Source: an uncultured Oscillospiraceae bacterium
GTDB lineage: Bacteria > Bacillota > Clostridia > Oscillospirales > Oscillospiraceae
Assembly (NCBI GenBank): GCA_910587345.1
Contig: CAJUKH010000043.1
Coordinates: 186,001 to 250,000 of the forward strand
Direction: 5' to 3'
Length of the DNA stretch: 64,000 bases
Part shown: piece by piece, positions 28,476 through 37,446 of the stretch
Position numbering within the stretch: the first letter of the stretch is position 1
Layout of the letters: the number at the start of each line of letters is the position of its first letter
The notes under the pieces: model-generated
What the model was told of the DNA's origin: nothing
What the model saw: only the letters and a program-made list of their open reading frames with translations
The model's database searches: none
Program-made: the position numbers and the translations under genes

Positions 28476-29585
28476 ATGAAAAAGCGCCGCCTTACCGGCC
28501 TGCTCTGTGCTTTTGCCCTGCTCTGCGTGCTGGCGCTGCCCGCTCTGGGGTCCTCCGGCGGTACCACCGTTTATCTGCTGGCGGCCAACGACAAATTCTG
28601 CGACCTGCCCGGGGATGTGCGGCCCGTGGCGGTGGACGGCACCGTCTATATCCCATACAGCATCTTTGATAAGGACATCACCGGAGTGGACCTGGGGGTC
28701 TATTACGGCATTGACCAGACGGGAGACACCATTTTAAATCTCTATTCCCTCAACGGAATGCTGACCTTTTCTTTGAAAATGGGTATCTGCAAGGACAATC
28801 AGGACAACACCATGGACTTCTGGGCCTTGACCCGCAGCGGCATCCCCTATGTGCCCGCAGCGGCGGTTTGCCGGTTTTTCGGATTGAATTACTCCTTCCT
28901 GCCCACCTCCGACCGGGGGACCCTGATCCGCATCTCCAACGCCAACGCAAGCCTGTCGGACAGCCTGTTCCTCACCTCAGCCTCCAACGGCATGAGCATC
29001 CGTTACAACAACATTCTTCAGGGACTGGCCCCTCTGGCCACGCCTACACCGGCTCCCGTCCCCACCCCAACAGCCACCCCTGCGCCCGAAGGGAGCAAGG
29101 GTAATATCCGGGTCTATCTGGCGGTGGACGCCTCAACGGCGCAGGAGGACCTGACCGCCCTGTTCCCCTCCGGAGTCCGGGGACTGTTTCTCTTCACCCC
29201 CGATTCTCTGGCCAGACAGAGCGCGCTGGTGCGTCAGGTGGTGGCCAGGGGCCACTCCGTGGGCCTCATCGTCTCGGGCAGTCTGGCAGAGGCCCAGGCC
29301 CAGCTGGAGGAGGGCAACCGGCTCCTCTCCCACATTGCCCGCATCAAGACCCGCATCGTCTCCGCCCCGGCAGCCCTGACCGCCGGCCTCACCGCCGGGG
29401 GCTGGAGCTGCTGGCAGGCCAACACCACCGGAAACACGGCGACTGCGCTGCTCAGTGGTTTAGAGGCCAAACGCTCGGTGGGACGGCTCACCCTGCCGGC
29501 CAACGCCTCCATCGTCAGCCGGGTGATAAGCCAGGTCCGGAGCGATGGTTATACCCTTCGTCAGCCTTTGGAAACGGAGCTGTAA
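28476..29585 (+). CDS. Secreted stalk-domain protein with degenerate deacetylase-like domain
   Basis: 369 residues. Signal peptide (about 1-25, ending ALGSS). Residues 30-180 resemble the copper-amine-oxidase-N-like stalk domain (PVAVDGTVYIPYSIFD ... VPAAAVCRFFGLNYSF). A Pro/Thr-rich linker (TPTPAPVPTPTATPAP) joins a C-terminal domain resembling the NodB polysaccharide-deacetylase fold (RGLFLFTPDSLARQSALVRQ, VVARGHSVGLIVSG), but the usual metal-binding Asp and HxxxH residues are not seen. It is probably a non-catalytic wall-binding protein. AAAGGAGG precedes the ATG. Confidence 0.7.
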   Translation: MKKRRLTGLLCAFALLCVLALPALGSSGGTTVYLLAANDKFCDLPGDVRPVAVDGTVYIPYSIFDKDITGVDLGVYYGIDQTGDTILNLYSLNGMLTFSLKMGICKDNQDNTMDFWALTRSGIPYVPAAAVCRFFGLNYSFLPTSDRGTLIRISNANASLSDSLFLTSASNGMSIRYNNILQGLAPLATPTPAPVPTPTATPAPEGSKGNIRVYLAVDASTAQEDLTALFPSGVRGLFLFTPDSLARQSALVRQVVARGHSVGLIVSGSLAEAQAQLEEGNRLLSHIARIKTRIVSAPAALTAGLTAGGWSCWQANTTGNTATALLSGLEAKRSVGRLTLPANASIVSRVISQVRSDGYTLRQPLETEL

Positions 29586-29591
29586 ATACGC

Positions 29592-29629
29592 AAAAGCAGC
29601 GAGAGTGTTAACACTCTCGCTGCTTTTTT
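29592..29629. terminator. Bidirectional terminator
   Basis: Near-perfect palindrome AAAAGCAGCGAGAGTGTT and its complement, with A and T runs at the ends. It serves the converging stalk-protein and RNHCP genes. Confidence 0.88.
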
Positions 29630-30033
29630 CATTCCTCCGTAAACTCCAGCTGCCGGGCCATCCGCTCCATCAGGTCCAGCGGAAAAGGCGGCATTCCCAA
29701 AGGCCGGGCGGCCAGAGACATCAGCTTCACCGGGTCATCGTCGGCGGCGATCCGGTTGGAACCGAACGTCCCGCATCGCTTACAACGGTGGATGATGGCC
29801 CACTCTCCTCCCTTGCGGACCCAGACGGCCACCGGCTCCATCACGCCGCCGCAGTCGGCGGCACGGTCCCCGGGCGTTTCGTCCACATGAAGGCTGGAAA
29901 GGCAGTTGGGGCAATGGTTGCGGTGGTTTGTTCCCGCCCCCTCCGGCCCCACGGCCCACCCGCAGACCTTGCAGGTAAATATGTCGCGGCAGGGCTGAAA
30001 ACGGTAGTCTTTCTTCTGTTTTTGTGGTTTCAT
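29629..30033 (-). CDS. RNHCP-domain zinc-binding protein
   Basis: 134 residues. The diagnostic RNHCP motif occurs in TNHRNHCPNCLSS, with four CxxC-type pairs (CKVC, CPNC, CKRC and DCGG) suggesting zinc binding. The role of the family is unknown. Start MKPQKQKK has AGGAGAGG upstream; the longer frame lacks one. Confidence 0.82.
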   Translation of the reverse strand: MKPQKQKKDYRFQPCRDIFTCKVCGWAVGPEGAGTNHRNHCPNCLSSLHVDETPGDRAADCGGVMEPVAVWVRKGGEWAIIHRCKRCGTFGSNRIAADDDPVKLMSLAARPLGMPPFPLDLMERMARQLEFTEE

Positions 30034-30252
30034 TGATTGACCTCTCCTGAATATATCAATTTCTTTCTTCAGGGAGGCGTGACTTTTCAAAACGCCTCCC
30101 CGTCAGGAGGCAACCACCGAATCAAAATGTGACATCATAAAACGAATTCTCACTTTCCTCTGTTTTCCCGCCGGGGCATCACCGCCGAGTACAGCCATTA
30201 TACACAAGCCCTTCACAAAGGTCAAGAGCGGCCGCACAGCGGCGGCAAACCG

Positions 30253-32106
30253 CTATCTCCCCTTCTCCTCCACCGCTCTCCATGCTCCAAGGCAGGTGGC
30301 CAGAAAATACCCGCCATAGATGACAAGCAGCAGCCCGGCGGTGAGAAGGCTGGAGTGGACCGAGTCCACCCTCCCCATGGTCTGAATGACCTCGTTGGCC
30401 GCCTTCATACCCACGAAAGCATGGATGGTCCCCAAAGCCAGCGGCAGAAGGAAGGCCAGGGCCACCTGCCGCATCAAGGCCCCCCGGCGCATGGCCCGGG
30501 GCGCCCCCAGCTTGGAGAGAAGCTCATACCGCTGGGCGTTATCGGCGGCCTGAGACAGCTGCTGAAGGGCCAATACGGCAGCGGCGGTCAGCAGGAACAC
30601 AAGCCCCAGATACAGGCCCATATAAAGCACCAATATCTTGGCGCCTATCAGGTCGTAATAGTTATCCAGCTTATAATTCATCATAATCTCCAGCCCGCCG
30701 GTGAAGTCCTCCGCCTCATCCAGCGTCATGCGGACCAGATCATCCACTTTTGAGACGTTTCCGGCATAAGTGATGTTCACCATCTGCCGCCGGGGCGTCA
30801 GCTGGGAGATCATGTCGTCGGGGACCACCGCCACTCCATCGGCGGCAGGGCCGTTGACAATGGCATTGGGGGTGCGGAGGGGCTTATCAACGCTCTCCAG
30901 CACAGGCAGGCCGCGGCCGGCCATAAGGCGATTGTAATCGCTGAGGGCCACGACGGCGTAATAACCTGCGGCGGGCATCCCGGTAAGCTCCGGGTCGTTG
31001 TAGTAGACCGTAACGCTCTCCACGCCGGCAAAGCAGGCGTCGGTATCCAGCCCGGCATCCCGGAACAGCTGAGGGATGTCGGCGTTCTCATAGGCCCCCT
31101 CCCGGCCGTAGTTCAGCACCGTCAGGTCATAGGGCGTCTGGTTCCCCACCGAGGCGGTGATGGTGTCATTCAGCCCCACCGAACAGGCGGTGACCCCGAT
31201 GGCCAGCAAAATCAGGATGGAAATGACCGTGTTGGAGGCGCAGTTGGTATGGACCTTACCGCTCCACTGGCGAAGGACAAACATATTCAGGCCCTTATAG
31301 TACCCCTTGTGGCCTCTGGTCAGCCGCAGCAGGAACCCGGAGAGGGAGCGGAAGATGAGGAAGGTCCCCACCGTGCCCAGTCCCAGCATGATAAACCATA
31401 AAAGGTCAATGCGCAGCAGTCCCCGGGTGAGCAGGATGGCATAGGCCGTCCCCAGCGTCACACACCCCAGCAGAAACAGAGCCACCGACATGGCCAGAGG
31501 CCGCCGGGACACCTCCTCATTGGTCCGCCCGCTGCGGATCAGGTCAATGAGTTTGGAGCGGGAGACCGAGAGACTGGTAAAGGCCATGACTATCAGAAAA
31601 ATGACCCCAAAATAGGCCGCCGTTTTCCCTGCCGCCTTCCAGGACAGGTTAAAGGAAAAAATCTCCTCCGGGGCGGCCAAAAACATGGCCACCGTCAGCT
31701 TATCCAGCGCCCAGGAACCCAATATCCCCAGCGCCACGCCGGAGACAAGGGCGCAGAGACCGATCAGCAGGGTCTCTGTCACCAGAAGCCGGGCCACCTT
31801 CCCCGTGGGCATCCCCAAAAGGGCGTAGGTGCCAAGCTCCCGCTTCCGCCGCTTCATCAAAAACTGATTGGCGTAGAGGATAAGACCCGCCAGCACCACC
31901 GCCACAAAGGCGGAGAATACCCCCACCAGCACGAAAATGGCCTCCACATTGGGGTTATTGTTGCGGGCCAGAAATTGGATTGCACTCTGGTCGTCCAGAG
32001 CGCTGAACACATAGAAAAGGCACACGCCGAAGGTAAGGGTGAGGAAATAGACGGCGTAATCCTTAATGCTCCGCCGCACATTGCGAAAGGCCAGCTTAAA
32101 GGACAT
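30253..32106 (-). CDS. BceB-like ABC transporter permease (FtsX family)
   Basis: 617 residues. The arrangement is one N-terminal helix, a bundle of helices to about residue 290, a large extracellular domain (about 300-480) and three C-terminal helices, as in BceB/VraG permeases that bind peptide antibiotics. The N-terminus [17 protein letters not shown] is typical. Start ATG overlaps the ATPase gene by 11 bp with GGGAGGTGA upstream. No BceRS two-component genes adjoin it, so the regulator must lie elsewhere or be absent. Confidence 0.87.
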   Translation of the reverse strand: MSFKLAFRNVRRSIKDYAVYFLTLTFGVCLFYVFSALDDQSAIQFLARNNNPNVEAIFVLVGVFSAFVAVVLAGLILYANQFLMKRRKRELGTYALLGMPTGKVARLLVTETLLIGLCALVSGVALGILGSWALDKLTVAMFLAAPEEIFSFNLSWKAAGKTAAYFGVIFLIVMAFTSLSVSRSKLIDLIRSGRTNEEVSRRPLAMSVALFLLGCVTLGTAYAILLTRGLLRIDLLWFIMLGLGTVGTFLIFRSLSGFLLRLTRGHKGYYKGLNMFVLRQWSGKVHTNCASNTVISILILLAIGVTACSVGLNDTITASVGNQTPYDLTVLNYGREGAYENADIPQLFRDAGLDTDACFAGVESVTVYYNDPELTGMPAAGYYAVVALSDYNRLMAGRGLPVLESVDKPLRTPNAIVNGPAADGVAVVPDDMISQLTPRRQMVNITYAGNVSKVDDLVRMTLDEAEDFTGGLEIMMNYKLDNYYDLIGAKILVLYMGLYLGLVFLLTAAAVLALQQLSQAADNAQRYELLSKLGAPRAMRRGALMRQVALAFLLPLALGTIHAFVGMKAANEVIQTMGRVDSVHSSLLTAGLLLVIYGGYFLATCLGAWRAVEEKGR

Positions 32107-32863
32107 CGCTGTCGTCACCTCCCAAATCGCTCATCACGGTCAAAATCTGGCGGAAAAAGGTCCGCCGGTCGGCCCCGTCACGGTGCAGCTCCTGATAAAG
32201 CGCCCCATCCCGCAAAAAGAGAATGCGCTGACACCAGGAGGCGGTAAAGGCGTCGTGGGTCACCACCAAAATGGTGGCCCCCGCCTGCCGGTTCAGCTGA
32301 GCCAGCTGCCCCAGCAGCATCTGGGTGGATTTGGAGTCCAGCGCTCCCGTTGGCTCGTCGGCCAGGATAAGGGCGGGCCGGGTCACCATGGCACGGGCGG
32401 CGGCCACCCGCTGCTGCTGGCCGCCGGACATCTGGTAGGGGAACTTGTCCAGCACCTCCTCCACCCCCAGAAGCTGTGCGGCTTCTCTGGCCCGGCTCTC
32501 CACCGTTCCGGGCGCCGCCCCGCCAATGGTAAGTGCCAGGGCGATATTTTCAAGGCCCGTCAAAGTGTCCAGCAGGTTGCAGTCCTGAAAGATAAAACCC
32601 AGCCGCTCCCGCCGGAACCGGGAGAGGGCCTTACCCTTCAGGGCGGTCAAATCGGTGCCATCCACCCGAATGGAGCCGGCGGTGGGGACGTCGATGGTGG
32701 AAATACAGTTCAAAAGGGTGGTCTTGCCGCTGCCCGAAGGGCCCATAATGCCCACAAACTCCCCGGGGAACACCCGCAGGTCCAGCCCCCGGAGGGCCTT
32801 GGTGTGACTGCCCTTGCCGCCGTATGTTTTTTGCAGATTTTCAACTGTCAAGATGGGTTCCAT
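32096..32863 (-). CDS. BceA-like ABC transporter ATP-binding protein
   Basis: 255 residues. Walker A GPSGSGKT at 41-48, signature MSGGQQQR near 148, Walker [14 protein letters not shown]. This is the MacB/LolD-like ATPase class that powers FtsX-type permeases for antimicrobial-peptide detoxification or lipoprotein handling. The start follows CAAGGAGG. Encoded upstream of, and overlapping, its permease. Confidence 0.92.
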   Translation of the reverse strand: MEPILTVENLQKTYGGKGSHTKALRGLDLRVFPGEFVGIMGPSGSGKTTLLNCISTIDVPTAGSIRVDGTDLTALKGKALSRFRRERLGFIFQDCNLLDTLTGLENIALALTIGGAAPGTVESRAREAAQLLGVEEVLDKFPYQMSGGQQQRVAAARAMVTRPALILADEPTGALDSKSTQMLLGQLAQLNRQAGATILVVTHDAFTASWCQRILFLRDGALYQELHRDGADRRTFFRQILTVMSDLGGDDSDVL

Positions 32864-32953
32864 ATCCCAGCCTCCTTGTCATTGGTAAGGCCAGTATAAC
32901 AGGAAGGCTTCAAGTTTTCTTTTCGGGGAAGTGAAGAAAAAGTGAAGGTTTTC

Positions 32954-33109
32954 TGACATCGAAGCGCAGAGCAAGGGGCTGCAAGGGCATTAAGACGCGG
33001 AGCGGAGCAAACGGACTGCAGATCCCGCAGGGATCGGCAGCCGGCTTGCGCAGTCGTAACGGCTTAATGCCTTTGCGCCCAGCCCCTTGCGCAGCGTGAC
33101 ATCGAAGCG
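32954..33109 (+). repeat. Repeat family D, copy 3, flanked by direct repeats
   Basis: A 156-bp element bounded by two copies of TGACATCGAAGCG. Inside the ends, GCAAGGGGCTG pairs with CAGCCCCTTGC and GGCATTAAG pairs with CTTAATGCC; a central GATCCCGCAGGGATC dyad is present. The landmarks GCGCAGAG, GGCTG, GGAGCGGAGCA, CGGCTTA and GCGTGACA appear in the same order as in the groESL copies. It sits upstream of the tex promoter. Confidence 0.7.
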
Positions 33110-33209
33110 TGAAGCGCAGCAAAATTGTGCCGGGCGCAGATTTTGTCCCATCGGAGGAGCGCAGACCTTTCCCATCCGGCCAAACCGGCCCGACGTTTTC
33201 CTTTTCCCC

Positions 33210-33238
33210 TTGTCCCAAAAGGGAAAATCCGCTATAAT
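33210..33238 (+). promoter_or_regulatory. Promoter of tex
   Basis: TTGTCC, 17-bp spacer, TATAAT, 39 bp before the start codon; downstream of the family-D repeat. Confidence 0.7.
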
Positions 33239-33277
33239 AGACCCAAGCCAAAAATACACCCCACAAGGAGAATCTTC

Positions 33278-35431
33278 ATGGAGCAGATCATCAAACTTCT
33301 GGCTGGCGAACTGGGCCAGCCGCAAAATTATGTAAACAATGTGGTGACCCTTCTGGATGAGGGCAACACCATCCCCTTCATTGCCCGGTACCGCAAGGAG
33401 ATGCACGGGGCCATGGACGACACGGTCCTCCGGGACCTGGCCGACCGGCTGAACTACCTTCGCAATCTGGACAAGCGGCGGGAGGAGGTCAAACGCTCCA
33501 TCGAGGAACAGGGCAAACTGACGGAGGAACTCTCCGCCGCCATCGATGCCGCCGCCACTTTGGCCGAGGTGGAGGACCTCTACCGTCCCTATAAGCAAAA
33601 ACGCCGCACCCGGGCCACCGTGGCAAGAGAGAAGGGGCTGGAGCCTTTGGCGCAGCTCCTCTTCACACAATCCCCCGCCTGCCCCGAACCCACAACGGCG
33701 GCGGAAGATTATGTAAACCCAGAAAAGGGGGTGGAAACCATCGCCGATGCCCTTCAGGGGGCCAATGACATCATCGCTGAAATGATTTCCGATGATGCCG
33801 AAGTCCGGAAGATGCTGCGGGAATATATGCTTCGCCACAGCGTCCTTTCCTCTCTGGCCGCCACCGAGGAGGACAGCGTTTACCGCCTCTATTATGACTT
33901 CAAACAGCCCGTGGCCCGGCTTCAGGGCCACCAGATCCTGGCCATCAACCGAGGGGAGCGGGAGGAAAAACTGAAGGTCACCGTCCTCACCGAACGGGAG
34001 CAGTCCCTGCCTTTGCTCTATCAGATGGTGGTCAAGCCCGGTTCCGCCGCCACGGAGTTTGTCACCGCCGCCGCCGAGGACGCATACGACCGGCTCATCT
34101 ACCCCTCTTTGGAGCGGGAGGTGCGAAATACCCTTACCGAAAAGGCCGACGAGGGAGCCATCAAAATGTTCGGCGCCAACTTAAAGCCCCTTCTCATGCA
34201 GCCCCCCGTCAAGGGCAAGGTGGCCATGGGTCTGGACCCGGGCTACCGCAACGGCTGCAAGGTGGCGGTGGTGGACCCTACTGGTAAAGTACTGGACACC
34301 GCCGTGGTCTACCCCACCTTCGGGGAACGGCAGAAGCAGGAGGCCATCGCAGCCCTTGCCAAGCTCATCAAAAAGTATGGAGTGGAGGTCATTGCCATCG
34401 GCAACGGCACCGCCTCCAAAGAAACGGAGATCATGACGGCGGAGCTGCTGAAGGTGGTAGACCCCGGGGTCAGCTATATGGTGGTCAGCGAGGCGGGGGC
34501 CAGCGTCTACTCCGCCTCCAAGCTGGCCGCCGAGGAGTTCCCCCAGTATGACGTGAATCTCCGCTCGGCGGTGTCCATCGCCCGGCGGCTTCAGGACCCC
34601 CTGGCCGAGCTGGTGAAAATCGACCCCAAGGCCATCGGGGTGGGCCAGTATCAGCACGATATGCCCCAGGCCCGCTTGGATGAGACCCTCTCCGGCGTGG
34701 TGGAGGACTGTGTTAACGCCGTGGGCGCTGATTTGAACACCGCCTCCGCCCCCCTGCTCTCCCATGTGGCGGGCCTCACCGCCACCACGGCGAAAAACAT
34801 TGTGAAATACCGGGAGGAGAACGGAGCCTTCACCACCCGGAAACAGCTTTTGAAGGTGCCGAAACTTGGCCCCAAAGCCTTTGAGCAGTGCGCCGGGTTT
34901 CTTCGGGTCCCGGAAAGTGCCAACCCTTTGGACCACACCGGCGTCCACCCGGAAAGCTATGACGCCGCCACCGCCCTTTTGGAGACCTGCGGCTACACCG
35001 TGGCCGACGCTGCCACAGGGGAGATCGGTCTTTTGGAGGCCAAGGTAAAACTCTATGGAGAGGAGAAGCTGGCCCAGAAGGTGGGGGTGGGGGTCCCCAC
35101 CCTTCGGGACGTGGTAAAGGAGCTTATCAAGCCCGGCCGGGACCCCCGGGACGAGCTGCCCGCTCCGGTGCTGCGCAGCGATATTCTGGACATGAAGGAT
35201 TTGAAGCCGGGCATGGAGCTGACGGGCACGGTGCGCAACGTCATCGACTTCGGGGCTTTTGTGGACATCGGCGTCCATCAGGACGGTCTGGTCCACATTT
35301 CCCAAATCAGCAACAAATATATCAAGCACCCCGGCGAGATTTTGTCCGTGGGAGATGTGGTGACGGTATGGGTGCTGAACGTGGACGAGGAGAAAAAGCG
35401 CATCGGCCTGACCATGAAAAAGCCAAAATAA
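33278..35431 (+). CDS. tex: Tex-family RNA-binding transcriptional accessory protein
   Basis: 717 residues, normal for Tex. The N-terminal helical region (FIARYRKEMHGAMDD) leads to a YqgF-like fold (MGLDPGYRNGCKVAVVD), helix-hairpin-helix repeats (LLSHVAGLTATTAKNIVKYR) and a C-terminal S1 domain from about 645 (GMELTGTVRNVIDFGAFVDIG). Tex binds nucleic acids and influences transcription. Start has ACAAGGAG seven bases upstream; the frame continues upstream through promoter sequence only. Confidence 0.95.
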   Translation: MEQIIKLLAGELGQPQNYVNNVVTLLDEGNTIPFIARYRKEMHGAMDDTVLRDLADRLNYLRNLDKRREEVKRSIEEQGKLTEELSAAIDAAATLAEVEDLYRPYKQKRRTRATVAREKGLEPLAQLLFTQSPACPEPTTAAEDYVNPEKGVETIADALQGANDIIAEMISDDAEVRKMLREYMLRHSVLSSLAATEEDSVYRLYYDFKQPVARLQGHQILAINRGEREEKLKVTVLTEREQSLPLLYQMVVKPGSAATEFVTAAAEDAYDRLIYPSLEREVRNTLTEKADEGAIKMFGANLKPLLMQPPVKGKVAMGLDPGYRNGCKVAVVDPTGKVLDTAVVYPTFGERQKQEAIAALAKLIKKYGVEVIAIGNGTASKETEIMTAELLKVVDPGVSYMVVSEAGASVYSASKLAAEEFPQYDVNLRSAVSIARRLQDPLAELVKIDPKAIGVGQYQHDMPQARLDETLSGVVEDCVNAVGADLNTASAPLLSHVAGLTATTAKNIVKYREENGAFTTRKQLLKVPKLGPKAFEQCAGFLRVPESANPLDHTGVHPESYDAATALLETCGYTVADAATGEIGLLEAKVKLYGEEKLAQKVGVGVPTLRDVVKELIKPGRDPRDELPAPVLRSDILDMKDLKPGMELTGTVRNVIDFGAFVDIGVHQDGLVHISQISNKYIKHPGEILSVGDVVTVWVLNVDEEKKRIGLTMKKPK

Positions 35432-35453
35432 ACAAATAACTGTTAAAAATCTC

Positions 35454-35484
35454 TTGACTGTAAAGTCCCTTGATACCCTACAAC
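35454..35484 (+). promoter_or_regulatory. MerR-type promoter with long spacer
   Basis: TTGACT and TACAAC separated by 19 bp, the over-long spacing characteristic of promoters that MerR regulators untwist. It precedes a merR fragment. Confidence 0.55.
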
Positions 35485-35503
35485 GGCTTCAGGAGATGGC
35501 TTT

Positions 35504-35777
35504 ATGACCATCAGGGAACCGAAAAAGCGACCGGGCATGACCCGGGCCAATATTCGATTTTATGAGCAGGAGGGTCTTCTGACCCCCGCTCGGACCTCCA
35601 ACGGCTATCGGGACTACAGCGAAGAGGACAGCAGTATGGGACAATAGAGTCCATGTCTCCCAGCAGGTCGTCCGTGAATCCACCGGAGAAACCGTTTACC
35701 GCATATTTGACATAGAGGATGACGATGAATGGCTTCTGCTGACCTTCGCCGTCAGCAACAAGGTCATACGAGAATAG
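35504..35777 (+). pseudogene. Decayed MerR-family regulator
   Basis: A 47-codon frame from ATG (AGGAG upstream) encodes a MerR winged-helix start (GMTRANIRFYEQEGLL, NGYRDYSEED) and then stops at TAG. The missing second helix pair and effector domain would be needed for function. In another frame immediately downstream a 40-residue remnant ending FDIEDDDEWLLLTFAV...VIRE is open to 35777, consistent with an internal deletion and frameshift. The tail is not recognised as a known family. Confidence 0.7.
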
Positions 35778-35790
35778 GGAGTTGACTACC

Positions 35791-36186
35791 ATGGACCAAT
35801 ACCGTGACACCGTGGGCTTCGCCATGTCCACCTGGCGGAAGGTGAAGGCGTTCCAGGCCGGGGTCCGGGATCTGGAGCGGCGTCTTCCCATGACTGAGGT
35901 CCGGGACTATCTGGCCTCCGGCCGGCGGGAGGCATCCGTGCCCGGGGACATCTATGATGAGATCGACCGGCTGAAGGAACTACGCTCCGCCGGCATCCGG
36001 CAGGAGATGCCCTACGCCGCAGCCCAGGCCAGGGCCGCCGGCCTTACTCTTTCCGAGCCGGTCCTTCAAGGCTACGACCTGATGGCCATGCCGCCTCTGG
36101 ACCTTTTGAAAAAGGTCCCCAGTCTGGGCATCTACCGCCACTTCATCTGGCTGGGCGAGGCGGAGGGGGGCTTCCCCGCCCCCTGA
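35791..36186 (+). CDS. Hypothetical protein
   Basis: 131 residues, not recognised. Mostly helical by composition, with charged segments (LERRLPMTEVRDYL; DEIDRLKELRS) and no signal peptide or membrane segment. GGGAG lies nine bases before the ATG. It follows the merR remnant by 13 bp and may have been its co-transcribed target. Confidence 0.55.
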   Translation: MDQYRDTVGFAMSTWRKVKAFQAGVRDLERRLPMTEVRDYLASGRREASVPGDIYDEIDRLKELRSAGIRQEMPYAAAQARAAGLTLSEPVLQGYDLMAMPPLDLLKKVPSLGIYRHFIWLGEAEGGFPAP

Positions 36187-36228
36187 CCGGCTTTGTAACC
36201 AAATCTTTATCCTTTTGTTACCCTTTTT

Positions 36229-36270
36229 CCCTTCTTTTCTTCTATAATGGAAGAAAAGAAGGGGTTTTTT
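36229..36270 (+). terminator. Intrinsic terminator after hypothetical gene
   Basis: Perfect 14-bp stem CCCTTCTTTTCTTC / GAAGAAAAGAAGGG around a TATAATG loop, followed by G and six T. The TATAAT in the loop could mislead promoter searches. Confidence 0.8.
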
Positions 36271-36377
36271 ATGGGGTGTATCCCCCTTCCCCCATTCCCG
36301 TTGACCGCTTTTTTGCCCCGGCAGAGGGCCGCCCCTCCGGCCCGGTTCCTCCCACCAACCCCTTGAAAACCAAGGAT

Positions 36378-36394
36378 GGCAACCTGAAGTTGCC
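36378..36394. promoter_or_regulatory. Candidate operator 1 of XRE regulator
   Basis: Dyad GGCAAC-CTGAA-GTTGCC upstream of the XRE gene; its core CAACCTGAAGTTG is nearly repeated at 36412. Confidence 0.5.
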
Positions 36395-36411
36395 CCGAAA
36401 AGCGAAAAATT

Positions 36412-36426
36412 CCAACCTCAAGTTGG
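36412..36426. promoter_or_regulatory. Candidate operator 2 of XRE regulator
   Basis: Dyad CCAAC-CTCAA-GTTGG, centre 33 bp (about three helical turns) from operator 1, placing both on one face of the DNA. Confidence 0.5.
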
Positions 36427-36488
36427 TGGTTTTTCCTCCCCCGCCACCCCAAAATGAGGACAGACTTTCCAAAGGAGGCACAATCAAA

Positions 36489-37367
36489 ATGCAGGATATT
36501 TTTCCCCGAAATCTGTCTGCTTTTCGTCGAAGGGCAGGATACACTCAGGAAGGACTGGCCGAGGCCCTCGGGGTCTCACGGCAGGCGGTGGGCAAGTGGG
36601 AGAGCGGTCAGGCTCTGCCCGAGGCCGCCACCCTGCTCACTCTGGCCGACCTTTTAAATTGCAGTCTGGACGCCCTGATGCGGGAGCCACTGGCCGAGGA
36701 AGGGCTTCTTCCCGCCTCATCAGCGGAGGACCCCCGGCAGCGGACCTATGACGCCTACCATGCCCATGTGGGGACCTTCGCCCGCTCGGTGGCTCTGGGG
36801 GTTTTTCTGCTGCTGATGGGGATAAGCCTTACCGCCCTCACCGCCGCCCTTGCTGCGGCGGAAGCAGCCTCTACCGTCGTCTTTTTTCTCTTTTTGGCCG
36901 CCGCTGTCTTTCTCTTTATCACCGCCGGCATGGCTGACGACGACTTTCGGAAAAATCACCCGGATATCCCCCTTCTTTTTGACCGGGAGGAGCATCTGGC
37001 CTTTCAGCGCAAAAGCCGCACCGTGGTGGCCTTGAGCGTTGTGGGGCTTCTGTCCGATTTGGCCCTTTGCGCCGTGATGGCCACCCTTTCGGGCGGCGAG
37101 AAATGGGATATGTATATGGGGGTGGTCTTTATGGCCCTGATGGCGCTCTGCGTCACGCCCCTGGTCTACCGGGGCTGTCTGTCCCGGCGGTATGAGCCGG
37201 AGGTCTGCGCTCCCGGCACCCGGGACCTCAGCGGCCCCATTATGCTTCTTGCCGCCGCCGGGTTTCTCATTTGGGGCCTTGTGTGGGACGGCTGGCAGAT
37301 CTGCTGGGTCTGCTTCCTCATCGGGGCCGCCCTCTCCGCCCTGGCAAAGCAGCTTCAAAAGCGCTAA
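36489..37367 (+). CDS. Membrane-bound XRE-family transcriptional regulator
   Basis: 292 residues. Helix-turn-helix at about 7-61 (LSAFRRRAGYTQEGLAEALG, VSRQAVGKWESGQALPE), then about six membrane helices from residue 95 onward. This architecture suggests a membrane-signal-responsive repressor. Start ATG has AAAGGAGG ten bases upstream. Two similar dyads lie about 65-110 bp upstream and are plausible autoregulatory sites. No target operon is evident apart from itself. Confidence 0.85.
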   Translation: MQDIFPRNLSAFRRRAGYTQEGLAEALGVSRQAVGKWESGQALPEAATLLTLADLLNCSLDALMREPLAEEGLLPASSAEDPRQRTYDAYHAHVGTFARSVALGVFLLLMGISLTALTAALAAAEAASTVVFFLFLAAAVFLFITAGMADDDFRKNHPDIPLLFDREEHLAFQRKSRTVVALSVVGLLSDLALCAVMATLSGGEKWDMYMGVVFMALMALCVTPLVYRGCLSRRYEPEVCAPGTRDLSGPIMLLAAAGFLIWGLVWDGWQICWVCFLIGAALSALAKQLQKR

Positions 37368-37381
37368 AATCAAGAGAAAAA

Positions 37382-37413
37382 CGGGACGCTGTCTTCACCG
37401 CGTCCCGCTTTTC
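37382..37413. terminator. Terminator of XRE gene
   Basis: CGGGACGC/GCGTCCCG stem, 10-nt loop, CTTTT tail on the plus side and TTTTT on the minus side; can serve both converging genes. Confidence 0.7.
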
Positions 37414-37446
37414 CCATTCTCCGCCCCCTGTGCGGCACGGGTTGCG

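Noticed and set aside
30072..30100. Hairpin GGGAGGCGT/ACGCCTCCC upstream of the RNHCP gene as a terminator
   Set aside because: No gene ends there on either strand and there is no T-run; function unclear.
36229..36263. TATAAT at 36243 as a promoter for the XRE gene
   Set aside because: It is the loop of a 14-bp terminator stem and no -35 box occurs at 16-18 bp.
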